Assembly (NCBI RefSeq): GCF_018987265.1
Contig: NZ_CP076854.1
Span: 1,178,001-1,242,000, forward strand
Direction: 5' to 3'
DNA length: 64,000 nucleotides
Origin: Rhizobium sp. WYJ-E13
Lineage (GTDB): Bacteria; Pseudomonadota; Alphaproteobacteria; Rhizobiales; Rhizobiaceae
Translations under genes and position numbers: made by a program
Shown: one piece after another, positions 56,634 to 63,976 of the stretch
How positions within the stretch are numbered: the stretch's first letter is position 1
How the letters are laid out: every line of letters starts with the position of its first letter
The notes under the pieces: generated by a model
What the model was told of the DNA's origin: nothing
Database searches by the model: none
Seen by the model: the letters and a program-made list of their open reading frames with translations, nothing else

Positions 56634-57206
56634 TCACGCATCCGAGGCGGGGCCTGAGGCGCCCCAAACTGCTTCATAAAGCTGTGTCGTGAAGCGGGTG
56701 TCACCTTTTGTACCCGGAAGTCGTGCTGTGACCTCCTGGACTGTCCAAACGTTTGCGTCCGGATCGGAAAATGTGAAATACGATGCATAGCTCTTCCGAT
56801 CAGGATTGGGTCCGAAAACAATCCCCTTGCCGTTCGAATGATGAAATATCCCACCAACGTCGTGGAAAGGCTCGCTGGTAGCGACGCCTCGGCATAGCAG
56901 ATCGGTCCTGGCAGCCTCGATGTCGGAGACCACGAGATGCATTCCCTGAGCGGAACCGGGAGGCGCTAGTGCTATGTTTGTTCCGAACATGATCGAGCAA
57001 CCGGACCCAGGCGGGCTCATCTGAACGATGCGATAGTCGTCTCCAACGGAGTGATCAATGTCGACTTGCCAGCCAATGCTCTCGTAGAATTTCCGAGCGC
57101 GGTCGGAGTCCGACACAGGTATCACGAGGAGTTCTAGGTTCATCCTTACTGGAGTGTTCTTTGGCGCGGCTTGCGTGACTTTCGTTTCAAGTTCAAGATG
57201 GTTCAT
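56634..57206 (-). CDS. VOC (glyoxalase/dioxygenase) superfamily protein
   Basis: A 190-residue protein with a single VOC domain of two beta-alpha-beta-beta-beta modules: MNLELLVIPVSDSDRARKFYESIGWQVDIDHS starts the first, and GMHLVVSDIEAARTDLLCRGVATSEPFHDVGGIFH the second, followed by YFTFSDPDANVWTVQEV. The usual metal residues (His/Glu) are only partly present, so the activity is open: glyoxalase-like, fosfomycin-resistance-like or ring-cleavage types share the fold. AAGGAGCCGGAC precedes the ATG. Island site c lies 84 bases upstream. Confidence 0.87.
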   Translation of the reverse strand: MNHLELETKVTQAAPKNTPVRMNLELLVIPVSDSDRARKFYESIGWQVDIDHSVGDDYRIVQMSPPGSGCSIMFGTNIALAPPGSAQGMHLVVSDIEAARTDLLCRGVATSEPFHDVGGIFHHSNGKGIVFGPNPDRKSYASYFTFSDPDANVWTVQEVTARLPGTKGDTRFTTQLYEAVWGASGPASDA

Positions 57207-57289
57207 GTCCGGCTCCTTAGTTTAAGTCGCCGTCGATCAGCCGGCGACGTGACGGAGGTTAAACATCATCTTGTTCCGGAACCATTGGA

Positions 57290-57312
57290 CCATAGTGTCG
57301 CCGATACTATGG
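57290..57312 (-). promoter_or_regulatory. Island operator site c (VOC gene)
   Basis: CCATAGT-(9)-ACTATGG is a perfect 23-base interrupted palindrome whose centre contains GTGTCGCCGATAC (57295-57307), differing from the site-a core at two positions. The core begins 89 bases before the VOC start, against 88 for site a. Confidence 0.75.
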
Positions 57313-57349
57313 TGTGTCGGCGCCCCCTATGGCTCCCGTTTTTCGATGC

Positions 57350-57712
57350 TCAACTTTCCGTGGAGTCATCAAGCTCCAGTATCGCCGCTGCCTGCAACGC
57401 CGCCGGATCATTCTTGGCATGCAGATAATTGAGAAGCGAAGTCAACGACGGATCGGTCATCTCCGCAGGCATAAGTATCCCAGTGGAGTGCATTTCATCA
57501 CGGCCGACAGCACCGTCGGCGTCGTGGTCCAGCCGCTGCTTCATGTCCACCTTGGGACGCCCGTTGTCATCGACGGCAACTCCAGGCATTAGGATTTGAT
57601 CGAAGTTCTCAAGTTCCTGCCCGGTCAGCTTGTTGTCCCCGTTGCGATCGAACTTGGTGAACGCCTTGTTGAGCACCTGGGTAAGCGGTGAAGTGTCAGT
57701 CGCAGTCGTCAT
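57350..57712 (-). CDS. EF-hand calcium-binding protein
   Basis: A 120-residue soluble protein with two canonical EF-hand loops: DRNGDNKLTGQE at residues 22-33 and DHDADGAVGRDE at 62-73, each with acidic or amide ligands at positions 1, 3, 5 and 12. No signal peptide is visible, so it is likely cytoplasmic and may sense Ca2+. The start at 57712 follows TTGGGGATTTC. It is in a minus-strand run of small genes behind island site d. Related small EF-hand proteins such as calsymin are known in Rhizobium, but this one is too short and divergent to call that. Confidence 0.82.
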   Translation of the reverse strand: MTTATDTSPLTQVLNKAFTKFDRNGDNKLTGQELENFDQILMPGVAVDDNGRPKVDMKQRLDHDADGAVGRDEMHSTGILMPAEMTDPSLTSLLNYLHAKNDPAALQAAAILELDDSTES

Positions 57713-57856
57713 GAAATCCCCAATTCGTAACATCTACTTGTAAATCGCGCGTTTCCGGCGCGTAGGTAGCCTTTGGGGCGGCAAGCTTGAGCGTACCTGA
57801 AGAGTTTCGCTTCCCAATACTGTGCCAGGTCAGCGGACTGCATGGAATGACCCATC

Positions 57857-58069
57857 TCAACATCTTGCTCTGAGGATCTCCTGAAGCCGCTCCCGGCTCG
57901 GAGCTCCTGACTGGAGCCACCGAATGATGTCTCGTGCTACTGCCTCCGCTTCCTCGCTCTTTCTGTTCCAGTGTCGAGCTTCGCAGTATTCCTTCAGTAC
58001 GTCTGCTGCTATCGACACCTCCTCCGGCATGAGCGGGCGAAGGCATCGCCTGTCTATTGGGCCTGGCAT
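57857..58069 (-). CDS. Small helical protein, unknown function
   Basis: A 70-residue protein: MPEEVSIAADVLKEYCEARHWNRKSEEAEAVARDIIRWLQSG is clearly helical and resembles short conserved rhizobial proteins often encoded next to stress and regulatory genes. GAGGGAAATACAATC precedes the ATG. Between the 56-residue membrane protein gene (33 bases upstream) and the EF-hand gene, in the same direction. Confidence 0.6.
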   Translation of the reverse strand: MPGPIDRRCLRPLMPEEVSIAADVLKEYCEARHWNRKSEEAEAVARDIIRWLQSGAPSRERLQEILRARC

Positions 58070-58102
58070 GATTGTATTTCCCTCGACAGGTCAAACGGGA
58101 TC

Positions 58103-58273
58103 CTACAGAGCGGCGCTCGCTCCAGAACCGACGGAAGCAGAAGGCACCCAGACACGCGTCGGTGCCGGCCGCTCGCTGATGGAAATCAGAGCCCCAACGA
58201 TCGCCACCATGGCAATTGCGATCACAACAAGCGGAAAGCCTGAGCTACGAGGTTCCTGGTCGCGATAGATCAT
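58103..58273 (-). CDS. 56-residue single-pass membrane protein
   Basis: A very short gene: MIYRDQEPRSSGFPLVVIAI, then a hydrophobic helix to about residue 35, then a proline- and serine-rich tail ending GASAAL. CGGGAGCAGACG is a good ribosome site six bases before the ATG. It is the first gene after island site d, whose distance to this start (95 bases) equals that of sites a, c and f to theirs, which is strong contextual support that it is real and the head of the 58273-57350 unit. Function unknown. Confidence 0.7.
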   Translation of the reverse strand: MIYRDQEPRSSGFPLVVIAIAMVAIVGALISISERPAPTRVWVPSASVGSGASAAL

Positions 58274-58367
58274 CGTCTGCTCCCGATTTTTGGCTGTGGC
58301 TGATCCGCAGCCGCCGGCTTCGACCGAGACTATGTCGGCGGACCGTCAGGAAGGCATTTGCACCTTG

Positions 58368-58410
58368 GTATAGGCGATACGTTCGTATAGGCGATACCAT
58401 CGTGCAGTAT
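58368..58410 (-). promoter_or_regulatory. Island operator site d, double copy
   Basis: GTATAGGCGATAC occurs twice, at 58368-58380 and 58385-58397, with 17-base periodicity; the second copy runs into CCATCGTGCAGTAT. Each differs from the site-a core by one base. Read on the minus strand, CATAGTC lies at offset 34-40 downstream (58334-58328), identical to site a. The element is in the divergent region between the 56-residue gene and the alpha/beta hydrolase gene. Confidence 0.8.
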
Positions 58411-58548
58411 CGCGCCCCAGGGGCCGGTCTCAATGTTCTCGGGTACGGATCGACAACGGATCTCGATACGGAAGGCAGCGCAAACACTCTCGGAATCCGG
58501 AGCGTGAGTGCAGCCTTTACCCAGCAATCACCATTGGAGACTGGCGCA

Positions 58549-59598
58549 ATGTCCAAAGGCGTACCCGCAAATTTCACACGCCGATCGTTAGGCAGCGTCG
58601 CACTCGCTATTACTGCGGCGGGTGTGCTCGGCGAGAAGATGGCGGAAGCCTCTCATGCGCCCACGCGTGCGGAGGTACCGCCGGCTCCTGCCGGAGCCAT
58701 ACTCGAAGCAAACAAGACCATCGAGGCAGGTGACCTGCTAGTTTCTTATGCCGACGTCGGACCAGCGTCCGGATCACCAGTCTTGCTACTGCACGGCTGG
58801 CCGTACGACATCAACAGCTTCGCGGAGGTCGCACCTCTCCTTGCAAGCCAAGGCCACCGCGTCATCGTGCCCTTCCTCCGAGGCTACGGCGGCACGCGTT
58901 TCCTATCAGCCGCGACGAAACGCAATGGCCAGCAGGCGGCGATTGCAGTTGATACGATCAAGCTCATGGACGCCATGGGAATCAAGCAGGCTACAATCGC
59001 TGGCTTCGACTGGGGAGCGAGGACAGCCGGCATAGTCGCCGCCCTCTGGCCGGAACGCTGTAAGGCCCTCGTATCGGTCAGCGGCTATCTGATCGGAAAC
59101 CAGACCGCCGGAAAGGCCCCCCTGCCGCCGCCCGCCGAACTCCAGTGGTGGTACCAATTCTATCTCGCCACAGATCGCGGTCGCGACGGCTATGAGAAAT
59201 ATACGAACGACTTCGCCAAGCTCATCTGGAAGCTCGCCTCCCCAAAGTGGAAATTCGACGAAGAAACGTTCTCGCGAAGTGCCACGGCGTTCGCCAACCC
59301 AGACCATGTCGCGATTGTCGTCCATAACTATCGATGGCGTCTCGGACTGGCCGAAGGCGAGAAGCGGTTCGACGAGTTGGAAAGCAAGCTGGCAGTCGGC
59401 CCCGAAATACACGTGCCCACGATTACCATGGAAGGTGACGCCAACGAGGCACCCCACCCAGATGCAAAGACTTATGCAGCGAAGTTCAAGGCGAAATATG
59501 AGCACCGCCTCATCACAGGTGGGATCGGTCACAACCTCCCACAAGAAGCCCCGGAATCTTTCGCCCGCGCCGTGATTGATGTGGACGGCTGGGTGTAG
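58549..59598 (+). CDS. Exported alpha/beta hydrolase, epoxide-hydrolase/haloalkane-dehalogenase type
   Basis: A 349-residue alpha/beta hydrolase. A twin-arginine-like signal (TRRSLGSVALAITAAG, residues 10-25) precedes the fold. The oxyanion motif HGWP is at 82-85, the nucleophile elbow AGFDWGARTA puts Asp154 in place of serine, and GIGHNLPQEAP near 328 holds the catalytic histidine. Asp nucleophiles with HGxP point to epoxide hydrolases or dehalogenases rather than esterases. The start at 58549 follows TTGGAGACTGGCGCA; the longer frame upstream runs through the operator. Divergent from the small-protein unit. Confidence 0.85.
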   Translation: MSKGVPANFTRRSLGSVALAITAAGVLGEKMAEASHAPTRAEVPPAPAGAILEANKTIEAGDLLVSYADVGPASGSPVLLLHGWPYDINSFAEVAPLLASQGHRVIVPFLRGYGGTRFLSAATKRNGQQAAIAVDTIKLMDAMGIKQATIAGFDWGARTAGIVAALWPERCKALVSVSGYLIGNQTAGKAPLPPPAELQWWYQFYLATDRGRDGYEKYTNDFAKLIWKLASPKWKFDEETFSRSATAFANPDHVAIVVHNYRWRLGLAEGEKRFDELESKLAVGPEIHVPTITMEGDANEAPHPDAKTYAAKFKAKYEHRLITGGIGHNLPQEAPESFARAVIDVDGWV

Positions 59599-59895
59599 CT
59601 CCGCATTAGCGCAGGCCCCGGCCTTTTTCAGGGAGCACGGAACATCCGACAGGTTTCACGCACGTCTGTCCGGGCTCGACGCCTGTCCAATGGTGACCCA
59701 TCAAAATACACCCTATCGAATCCTTAGATGAAATCGATCAAAAAATGGCGGCTGGTGCGGCACCCGCTGGTCGTGTGATGGTGGAAGGCACTTTCAGATA
59801 GCACAGCTTTTCTGCGCGATTGGACGGCGAGGAGCGTTCGTAGCTGGAAGGATCTTTAGTAAGGCGACACCACCAGCTCAAACCCGGCAGGATCT

Positions 59896-60930
59896 ATGAT
59901 TGAAATTGGTATCGATAGTTTCGCAATGCTTTTGACCGACCCTGCCACCGGGCGATTGCAGTCAGCCATTGACCGCATGGAGAGTGTGCTTGCGGAAATA
60001 GAGCTCGCGGATCAAGTCGGGCTCGATATCTTCGGAATGGGCGAACACCATCGTGAGAACGCGCTTGATTCAGCCCCTGCTGTCATCCTTGCGGCCGCCG
60101 CCGCACGCACAAAATCCATCAGACTGACTAGTGCCGTAGCAGTCCTCAGTGCCGCCGACCCCGTGCGGCTCTTCCAGGAGTTCGCCACACTGGATCTGAT
60201 ATCCGGCGGAAGAGCCGAAATCGTGGTCGGTCGCGGCTCATCAGTCGAGGCCTATCCTCTGTTCGGATTCGACCTGCGGGACTACGACGCACTGTTCGCC
60301 GAGAAGCTGGACCTCTTGCTGAGGATCAGGGAGCAACCCAGTGTCAAATGGCAGGGCCGCTTTCGTCCAGCGATCAATGGCGAGGGTGTCTTTCCCCGTC
60401 CACACCAGCCCAAACTACCAATCTGGCTGGGCGTGGGTGGCACACCTGAATCGTTTGTCCGCGCGGGGACACTCGGATTACCGTTGATGGTCGCCATCAT
60501 CGGCGGAAGCTTCGAGCGTTTCCTGCCCCTGGTCGATCTTTATCGTCGCGCATGGGATGCCGCCGGCCATCCCCCGAAGGACCAAATGGTCGGTGTACAT
60601 GCCCTGGGCTTCGTCGGAGAAACCGACGCGGCTGCCAGGGAAGCGTTTTTCCCGGGCTGGTTCCAGATGTTCACGGACGCTGGACGGGAACGGGGCTGGC
60701 CGCCGCCGACAAAGGCGCAATTTGACCACATGTGCAGTCCGGGTGGCGCGTTCCTGGTTGGCAGTCCGCAAACGGTTGCGGCCAAGATTTTGCATATTAA
60801 CAACACCTTGCGCGGAGTTTCTCGCATCACCTTCCAGATGAGTACCGCTGCACTGGAAACCGAGGCGATGCGCCGCTCTATCGAACTTCTCGGCACTGAT
60901 GTCGCGCCTCTTGTTCGCGGACAAGGTTAA
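59896..60930 (+). CDS. LLM-class flavin-dependent oxidoreductase (luciferase-like)
   Basis: A 344-residue bacterial-luciferase-like monooxygenase. EIELADQVGLDIFGMGEHHR is the family N-terminal signature; LTSAVAVLSAADPVRLFQEFATLDLISGGRAEIVVGRGS and LPIWLGVGGTPESFVRAGTLGLPLMVAIIGG follow the flavin-binding TIM barrel. It would use reduced flavin from a separate reductase; the substrate is unknown. CGGCAGGATCT precedes the ATG. No full operator core was recognised in the 297-base region in front, apart from a partial GTAAGGCGACACC near 59861. Confidence 0.9.
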   Translation: MIEIGIDSFAMLLTDPATGRLQSAIDRMESVLAEIELADQVGLDIFGMGEHHRENALDSAPAVILAAAAARTKSIRLTSAVAVLSAADPVRLFQEFATLDLISGGRAEIVVGRGSSVEAYPLFGFDLRDYDALFAEKLDLLLRIREQPSVKWQGRFRPAINGEGVFPRPHQPKLPIWLGVGGTPESFVRAGTLGLPLMVAIIGGSFERFLPLVDLYRRAWDAAGHPPKDQMVGVHALGFVGETDAAAREAFFPGWFQMFTDAGRERGWPPPTKAQFDHMCSPGGAFLVGSPQTVAAKILHINNTLRGVSRITFQMSTAALETEAMRRSIELLGTDVAPLVRGQG

Positions 60931-60979
60931 GTGCGTCATTGAACGACGCAAGGTTCAAGGAAGATAACTGGCCTTGTTA

Positions 60980-61450
60980 TCAATCGCTGCTGCCGAAAAT
61001 GAGGTTTTGATAGGCGGCGAGCATCTCCGGATCCTCGACGGAGCCATGATGATGGAGTTGTCTCCAGGCGCCATCCATCCGAACGAACCAGCGGGTTGTT
61101 CGGAAGGCGACATCGAGACTGTCGCTGGCAGTTCTACACGTACCCCGCTCCCGACCGACGAACAGATGCCACTCGCGTCCACCTTGGCTGGTGAAATCAT
61201 GGAACGTCACATTTACGGTGGCGGGGCCACCGAACAGCTTAGCATAACCCTCAGCGATCTCGTTCCACCCACGACGAATTCCGCCGATAGGGTTGTCCAT
61301 GCTAGGAGCCGCCCCAGGAAACCAGACCGCTTCCAAGCCCACGATATCGGCCGAATTGAATGCCCTGTAGAATTCGATCAGCGCATCCAGGGCGCTATCA
61401 TCCCCCGCCCTCTGTTCAACACCCGTAATTTCTTCAAAACGTTCGTTCAT
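60980..61450 (-). CDS. SnoaL-like / NTF2-fold protein
   Basis: A 156-residue protein of the SnoaL-like polyketide cyclase/DUF4440 fold: LDALIEFYRAFNSADIVGLEAVWFPGAAPSMDNPIGGIRRGWNEIAEGYAKLFGG and RWFVRMDGAWRQLHHHGSVEDPEMLAAYQ. Such proteins are ketosteroid-isomerase-like enzymes or ligand-binding proteins. GGAGAGAGGTTTAGAC precedes the ATG. It is convergent with the luciferase-like gene and divergent from the response regulator; palindromes e1 and e2 lie in the shared upstream region. Confidence 0.82.
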   Translation of the reverse strand: MNERFEEITGVEQRAGDDSALDALIEFYRAFNSADIVGLEAVWFPGAAPSMDNPIGGIRRGWNEIAEGYAKLFGGPATVNVTFHDFTSQGGREWHLFVGRERGTCRTASDSLDVAFRTTRWFVRMDGAWRQLHHHGSVEDPEMLAAYQNLIFGSSD

Positions 61451-61593
61451 GTCTAAACCTCTCTCCGGAATCTTGGCGCGCTACGCCAACCCACTGCGTC
61501 GATCGGCCGACTTGACGGACGTGGGAACGCGCCACAGAGAAATTCGGGTTGCCAAGCCAGCGAAGGCAGCATGCGCGGCGGCGGTGGCGTAAT

Positions 61594-61607
61594 CCATTGT
61601 ACGATGG
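61594..61607. promoter_or_regulatory. Palindrome e1
   Basis: CCATTGTACGATGG is a 12-of-14 palindrome, matching e2 at 13 of 14 positions and located 63 bases from it (about six helical turns). It corresponds to the second half of the composite island element. Confidence 0.65.
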
Positions 61608-61652
61608 TGTTGGCGCAAACCCAACGCCGCTTAACCCCGACAAGACTCAGCC

Positions 61653-61670
61653 GATACCATTGTACAATGG
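61653..61670. promoter_or_regulatory. Palindrome e2
   Basis: GATACCATTGTACAATGG contains the perfect 14-base palindrome CCATTGTACAATGG at 61657-61670, preceded by the GATACC end of the island core. It lies 138 bases before the response-regulator start. Confidence 0.7.
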
Positions 61671-61807
61671 ACTTCTCGCCAGAACGGCGCATCCTCGCCA
61701 GGCGGTCGGAGCAGGCGCATTGCGCTGCCCGCGCCGCAAATTGAGAGTTATGATATACATACTTCGATTGGACGACGAGCCTGCTGTCTTCTCTGGGGAC
61801 GAAGCAC

Positions 61808-62488
61808 ATGTATCGGATGATCTCGGCAATGACGAACGCAGCGCTTCCCGACAGCCGGGATGTCGAGCGACCAACAGTCGTAGTTATCGACGACGACATA
61901 TCAGTCAGGGAATCCCTCGAGCTCCTGATACTATCTGCGGGATGGCGGCCACTGCTCTTTGAATCCGCCCAAGCCTACCTTGCAACACCGCTTTCGTCAG
62001 CTCCCTGCTGTCTCGTACTCGATGTCAATATGCCTGGCCTGAACGGCCTCGATTTGCAGACCATGATCAATATGGGCGGCAATCGCATGCCTATCATTTT
62101 CGTCTCCGGCTTTGGTGATGTCCCGATGACTGTGAAGGCGCTCAAGGGGGGCGCGATGGATTTCCTTACCAAACCCATCGACACGATGGCGCTTCTGGAG
62201 GCGATCCGATCGGCACTGGCGCGGAGCGAAGAAATGTTGCGCAACGACGAGGAGCTTCGACGGCTGCAGCGCTCGTACGAAACGCTGACCAAGCGGGAAC
62301 GCGAGGTGATGATACGCGTGGTCAAGGGTCTCTTGAACAAGCAGGTCGCCTTCGACCTCGACATAAGCGAGATTACCGTGAAGGCGCATCGCGGCCAAGT
62401 GATGCGTAAAATGGACGCGCGCACCCTACCGGAACTGGTGAACATGGCTGCAAAGCTCCGCCTCGGAGAAAGTGTCGAGACAGACTGA
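61808..62488 (+). CDS. FixJ/NarL-type response regulator
   Basis: A 226-residue two-component regulator. The receiver domain has the acidic pocket VVVIDDDISVRES, phospho-acceptor Asp72 in CCLVLDVNMPGLNGLDL, the switch residue in PIIFVSGFGDVPMTVKALKGGAMDFLTKPID, and the LuxR-type helix-turn-helix TLTKREREVMIRVVKGLLNKQVAFDLDISEITVKAHRGQVMRKMDA at the C-terminus. This is the StyR/TodT/FixJ class, usually partnered with soluble PAS kinases such as those at 46540 and 50399. GGGGACGAAGCAC precedes ATG 61808; a later ATG at residue 8 is possible. It has palindromes in its upstream region, which suggests autoregulation. It is the best candidate to bind the island operators. Confidence 0.9.
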   Translation: MYRMISAMTNAALPDSRDVERPTVVVIDDDISVRESLELLILSAGWRPLLFESAQAYLATPLSSAPCCLVLDVNMPGLNGLDLQTMINMGGNRMPIIFVSGFGDVPMTVKALKGGAMDFLTKPIDTMALLEAIRSALARSEEMLRNDEELRRLQRSYETLTKREREVMIRVVKGLLNKQVAFDLDISEITVKAHRGQVMRKMDARTLPELVNMAAKLRLGESVETD

Positions 62489-62622
62489 AACGTTCAGCAG
62501 ACCAATTATCGCGGCAGCCGATTTTCCTCGCACTTCGACTCTTTCGGATGGATAGTGAACTATCATCGCGACAAAAGAGCGGTGTGTGCATGCGAACCGA
62601 CCGACGACATGTTCGAAAGCAG

Positions 62623-63714
62623 TCAAGCTCGGCGCTCGATCACCATCAACGCTGCTTCGTATAGGTTTCGGGTGAGGTCGCAGGCGCCCATCCTGGGCGC
62701 AAGCCTCGCCGACTGGCCCGCCCACAGGTTCGTGAAGTCGTTCCGGGACGCCTTTTCCGCTTGGGCGCGCACGGCAGACAGTGCGGCACCTGCGGTTGGA
62801 AACGCTGGCACGGCCTCTGAAATGGGACCGAGTTCCTGCATGAGGCGGTTGACGATACCTCTGGCGGGACGACCGGTGAAGACGTTCGTGATCGCGGTAC
62901 TATCGTCATCTGCCTTGGCGAGCGCTTGCGCGTGTACCGCCGGGATCTTCGCCTCCGGACAGAATAGGTAGGCAGTGCCGACCTGAACCGCGGAAGCGCC
63001 CAGCATCATGGCTGCGGCGACGCCCCGCCCGTCGGCGATACCGCCGGCAGCAATCACAGGAACCGCTACGGCATCGACAACTTGCGGAACGAGCGCCATC
63101 GTTCCGACCTGTGTGGACATGTCCTGCGTGAGGAAGTTGCCACGATGCCCTCCGGCCTCCGAACCCATCGCGATCACGGCGTCGGCCCCGTTCGCCTCCA
63201 GCCACACGGCTTCGGCCACAGTCGTTGCCGAAGACACCACTTTCGCCCCGGCTCCCTTCACGCGGTCTACGAGCGGCTTTGTGGGCAATCCGAAATGGAA
63301 GCTCACCACCTCCGGCCTGTGCTCTTCGACAACCTGGCAGAAAGCTTCATCGAATGGCGCACGACCCGCGCCTGAAACAGGAGCAGCAGGGTCGAGATCG
63401 AACTCGACATAGTAGGGCGCCAGCAACGCCCTCCATCGCATCTGAGCGACCGCGTCGACCGGAGGCGTTTGATGCGCGAAGAAGTTTATATTCAGCGGCG
63501 CCTTGCTCAAGCCACGTATGTTGCGGATCGCTGCTTCCAATTGGTCGACGGTCAACTGCGCACTCGGCAGCGAGCCTAGTCCGCCAGCCTGCCCTGCGGC
63601 GACCACCATCTCGATTGTCGTGGCTCCCGCCATGGGCGCCTGGATGATCGGAAGCTCAATACCGAAAAGATCGAGAATGCGTCGGTCTGGCCAGTGCGTC
63701 ATATCAGATACCAT
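62623..63714 (-). CDS. Nitronate monooxygenase-like / 2-nitropropane dioxygenase family FMN enzyme
   Basis: A 363-residue FMN-dependent TIM-barrel oxidoreductase: LFGIELPIIQAPMAGATTIEMVVAAGQAGGLGSL opens the NMO fold, the conserved catalytic-His region is AVIAMGSEAGGHRGNFL, and PVIAAGGIADGRGVAAAMMLGASAVQVGTAYLFCPEA is the phosphate-binding part. Class I enzymes detoxify alkyl nitronates such as propionate-3-nitronate; others in the family have different substrates. The start is ATG 63714 or 63702; I use the former. Island site f lies 84 bases upstream of it. Confidence 0.9.
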   Translation of the reverse strand: MVSDMTHWPDRRILDLFGIELPIIQAPMAGATTIEMVVAAGQAGGLGSLPSAQLTVDQLEAAIRNIRGLSKAPLNINFFAHQTPPVDAVAQMRWRALLAPYYVEFDLDPAAPVSGAGRAPFDEAFCQVVEEHRPEVVSFHFGLPTKPLVDRVKGAGAKVVSSATTVAEAVWLEANGADAVIAMGSEAGGHRGNFLTQDMSTQVGTMALVPQVVDAVAVPVIAAGGIADGRGVAAAMMLGASAVQVGTAYLFCPEAKIPAVHAQALAKADDDSTAITNVFTGRPARGIVNRLMQELGPISEAVPAFPTAGAALSAVRAQAEKASRNDFTNLWAGQSARLAPRMGACDLTRNLYEAALMVIERRA

Positions 63715-63797
63715 CCCATTCGTGTGGCTCGACCACTCGTTAGATCGTTGCACGTGGCGGGTCTATTGCACCTGATGATCTGGCACCCGATCCAAAG

Positions 63798-63823
63798 GTA
63801 TCGGGGACACCTTCGTACAATAG
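63798..63823 (-). promoter_or_regulatory. Island operator site f (nitronate monooxygenase-like gene)
   Basis: GTATCGGGGACAC (63798-63810; 11 of 13 identical to the site-a core) is followed directly by CTTCGTACAATAG, which matches the second half seen at e2. On the minus strand AATAGAC follows at offset 31-37 as a -10 candidate. It lies in the divergent region shared with the gene starting at 63977. Confidence 0.65.
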
Positions 63824-63976
63824 TTAGAAGCGTTGAACCGCGAGATGGTGTTGTCAGGGCGGGTGGCGACGATCGTTCCCACCCCCAACAGCAGAGACAT
63901 GACTTTGAAGATCCTAGCGAACCTGCCGCGCGTCGGCGGGTGGAGGATCGTGCGTGGTCCAACAATGGAGGTGCTA

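Larger units (their letters stand above)
61451..61807. other. Divergent intergenic region of the SnoaL-like and response-regulator genes
   Basis: About 357 bases with no gene. It holds the two 14-base palindromes e1 and e2 and, nearer the regulator, an AT-rich stretch around 61745-61765 that may contain its promoter. Confidence 0.55.

Noticed and set aside
56522..56857. Minus-strand frame with the protein-like tail RDTEAKQQRAALGALLKVYGESYH
   Set aside because: Its only starts lie inside the VOC gene in another frame. The tail may be a relic, but a separate gene cannot be supported.
59850..59895. GTAAGGCGACACC before the luciferase-like gene as a further island operator
   Set aside because: It matches only half of the core with a deletion and is too close to the start codon compared with the other sites.
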